From Flavobacteriaceae bacterium (GTDB taxonomy: Bacteria > Bacteroidota > Bacteroidia > Flavobacteriales > Flavobacteriaceae): a stretch of DNA of 15,375 nt. The notes under the pieces were generated by a model that worked only from the letters and a program-made list of their open reading frames with translations, ran no database searches and was not told where the DNA came from. The stretch is taken from contig CANCFZ010000030.1 in NCBI GenBank assembly GCA_947377425.1, positions 1 through 15,375 of the forward strand. The letters run 5' to 3'. Shown here one piece after another: positions 14,191 to 15,375 of this stretch (positions within the stretch are counted from its first letter, which is position 1; the number at the start of each line of letters is the position of its first letter). The position numbers and the translations under genes are program-made.

Positions 14191-14221
14191 TTGTGAGAAC
14201 TTTTCACATGTTCTAATTTTG
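14191..14221 (+). promoter_or_regulatory. Promoter with embedded palindrome, upstream of small ORF and barrel gene
   Basis: TTG (14191-14193) and TAATTTTG (14214-14221) are separated by 20 bp, a full match to the Bacteroidota promoter pattern. The spacer contains GTGAGAA-C-TTTTCAC (14193-14207), a palindrome with one mismatch built from the same GTGAAAA motif as the upstream repeats. A protein bound there would cover the promoter, so it is a candidate operator. Predicted transcription start is near 14226-14228. Confidence 0.65.
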
Positions 14222-14240
14222 AGATAGTTAAGTTACAACA

Positions 14241-14327
14241 ATGTACACCAACCAAAAGCCCTATATCATGCTAAAACTACTCCTACTATTACTACTGTTT
14301 TTACTAAACCTCTCGCTGTTGAATTGA
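14241..14327 (+). CDS. 28-codon leucine-rich small ORF, possible leader peptide
   Basis: ATG at 14241 to TGA at 14325 encodes 28 residues: a polar start (MYTNQKPYIM) followed by a hydrophobic run containing a block of seven consecutive Leu; 13 of 28 residues are Leu. The Leu codons are six CTA, two CTC, two CTG, two TTA and one TTG, whereas the neighbouring genes use mainly TTA and TTG. The ORF is the first in the transcript predicted from the promoter at 14191-14221, about 14 nt after the start. A perfect 8-bp inverted repeat overlaps its 3' end. It might be a leader peptide sensing Leu-codon translation, or a small membrane peptide; it could also be a chance ORF. No Shine-Dalgarno site is seen, as is normal here. 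Confidence 0.4.
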   Translation: MYTNQKPYIMLKLLLLLLLFLLNLSLLN

Positions 14328-14333
14328 GGTTTA
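14305..14333 (+). promoter_or_regulatory. Hairpin over the end of the small ORF
   Basis: TAAACCTC (14305-14312) and GAGGTTTA (14326-14333) form a perfect 8-bp stem with a 13-nt loop that includes the last codons and overlaps the stop codon of the small ORF. There is no U-run after it, so it is not an ordinary terminator. A second weaker inverted repeat, AAAGGA (14338-14343) with TCCTTT (14367-14372), follows, and ACTCCT inside the Leu run (14279-14284) is complementary to AGGAGT (14340-14345), so alternative pairings exist on paper. Confidence 0.45.
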
Positions 14334-14405
14334 TATAAAAGGAGTTGCCGAAATCTTGTAAAAGAATCCTTTAATTAAACGAGTAACCAATAAACCCTTA
14401 TAATT

Positions 14406-15375
14406 ATGAAAACAATCTTTACCATTTGTTTTGCACTATTATTTAGTGCGCCAATCTTTGCTCAAAGCACACAATCTGCTCAAGTTCCTGCTGCGGCTTC
14501 TAGTGCGGCTCCAACTACTTCCAAAATAACTTATGATCCTAGGTATATGTTTATGAATGGTTTTGACTTTGGATTAGAAAACATTGACAAATTAAAATAT
14601 GTTGGACATTTTAATATTTATATTCCTGTTTCTCCAACCAAAAAATGGGGTATCAACACTGGTCTTTTAAAATTAAACAATTTAAATAATGATACAATTG
14701 TTAGATATAATACTGATAAGGTATTAAATAATCCGCTTGATAATCTAGCAGTAGGTTCTAATTATAGTAAACAGTATAATAAATATACAACTAGAACCAG
14801 TCTATCAACTTATAGCGCCTACTTTCAAGTATTAAAAAAGATATTAGTTAATGAAAATCCATCTGGATCAACAGCAACTAGTTTAGCACTGAGTTATCAT
14901 TTTCCTACTGAATTATTAATTTCAAAAATTAGAACAACAACAAGTATAGATACCGTTGCAACAAAACAAGTTACAATTGCAAATCAATCTGACATCCCTT
15001 CTAACCAAGAAACAATACCTTTTATTCAACCAAAAATAGACAGAAACTACACATCTGCTGCTGGATATTTTGGAGCTGGACTAACTTTAGATTATCATTT
15101 TGACAATAAATTTTCTCTTTTCACACAGGGCACTTTGGGTTGGTCGCTAGAACATCCTTCTAGAAACTCTCCAGCCAATGATTTAGGATATGATGGTTAT
15201 CATAAAAACTGGTTTTACCTTGTTAGAAGTTATTTTCAATACAGTACTTCCAGTAGTAATAATACACAGCTAATTGTTGGAGTTGACTTTAGAGGTATAA
15301 TAAATCAAGTCCCATTAAATTCTATTTACTTAGGATTGAATCTTGATATAGAAAAAATTGCAGGACTTATAACTA
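14406..15375 (+). CDS. Outer-membrane beta-barrel-like protein (5' part only)
   Basis: The frame is open from the ATG at 14406 to the right edge (323 codons), so the gene is cut by the window. It starts with a clear signal peptide (MKTIFTICFALLFSAPIFAQ, cut after A19), then an Ala/Ser/Pro-rich linker (about 25-38). The rest has alternating polar and hydrophobic strands with many aromatic girdle residues, for example YFGAGLTLDYHF, FSLFTQGTLGWSL, NWFYLVRSYFQY and QLIVGVDFRGI, which suggests an outer-membrane beta-barrel. No specific family or substrate can be named. It is preceded by a 364-bp spacer with phased repeats, a promoter, a Leu-rich small ORF and hairpins; the distance from small-ORF stop to this ATG is 78 nt, so one transcript is likely. 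Confidence 0.75.
   Translation, partial: MKTIFTICFALLFSAPIFAQSTQSAQVPAAASSAAPTTSKITYDPRYMFMNGFDFGLENIDKLKYVGHFNIYIPVSPTKKWGINTGLLKLNNLNNDTIVRYNTDKVLNNPLDNLAVGSNYSKQYNKYTTRTSLSTYSAYFQVLKKILVNENPSGSTATSLALSYHFPTELLISKIRTTTSIDTVATKQVTIANQSDIPSNQETIPFIQPKIDRNYTSAAGYFGAGLTLDYHFDNKFSLFTQGTLGWSLEHPSRNSPANDLGYDGYHKNWFYLVRSYFQYSTSSSNNTQLIVGVDFRGIINQVPLNSIYLGLNLDIEKIAGLIT

Noticed and set aside
14241..14333. Classical leucine-operon attenuator
   Set aside because: The downstream gene is an outer-membrane protein rather than a leucine biosynthesis gene, and the hairpin lacks a U-run, so only a looser leader hypothesis is kept.

Overview
The window looks like chromosomal DNA of a member of the Flavobacteriaceae or a close relative (Bacteroidota), probably Flavobacterium-like. 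The reasons are the low GC content, Leu codons dominated by TTA/TTG, absence of Shine-Dalgarno sites, several promoters matching the Bacteroidota TTG/TAnnTTTG pattern, and the gene families present (S74 surface proteins, OmpA/glycine-zipper lipoprotein, DUF2721, Bacteroidota-type HtpG). No rRNA, tRNA, CRISPR array, insertion sequence or phage module was seen.

Layout. Positions 1-3366 are all on the minus strand: the 5' part of a secreted BNR/Ycf48-like protein, an orphan ABC ATPase, and a two-gene unit of a TetR-like regulator followed by an AarF/ABC1 (UbiB-family) atypical kinase. A 373-bp AT-rich divergent spacer separates these from a plus-strand exported protein with YadA-like head repeats and a C-terminal S74 self-cleaving chaperone domain. 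That gene converges, over a shared bidirectional terminator, on a minus-strand envelope operon (lipocalin-like lipoprotein, then OmpA-like lipoprotein). Divergent from this operon is htpG (Hsp90), followed by a secreted prolyl oligopeptidase and a small DUF2721 membrane protein, all on the plus strand. The first two of these end in nearly identical hairpin terminators.

Positions 11319-13388 (minus) encode a compact signalling operon: a seven-helix membrane protein, a short one-helix histidine kinase whose gene overlaps it by 8 bp, and a NarL/LuxR response regulator. The kinase has no sensor domain of its own, so the membrane protein is a plausible separate input module (inference). An unrecognised 177-aa protein follows (13508-14041, minus).

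The right end is the least ordinary part. A 364-bp spacer holds 22-bp phased direct repeats (motif GTGAAAA), a good Bacteroidota promoter with an imperfect palindrome of the same motif in its spacer, a 28-codon leucine-rich small ORF starting about 14 nt after the predicted transcription start, a perfect 8-bp hairpin over the end of that ORF, and then the start of an outer-membrane barrel-like protein that runs off the window. This arrangement resembles a regulated leader and is the best candidate for something undescribed. The function is inference only.
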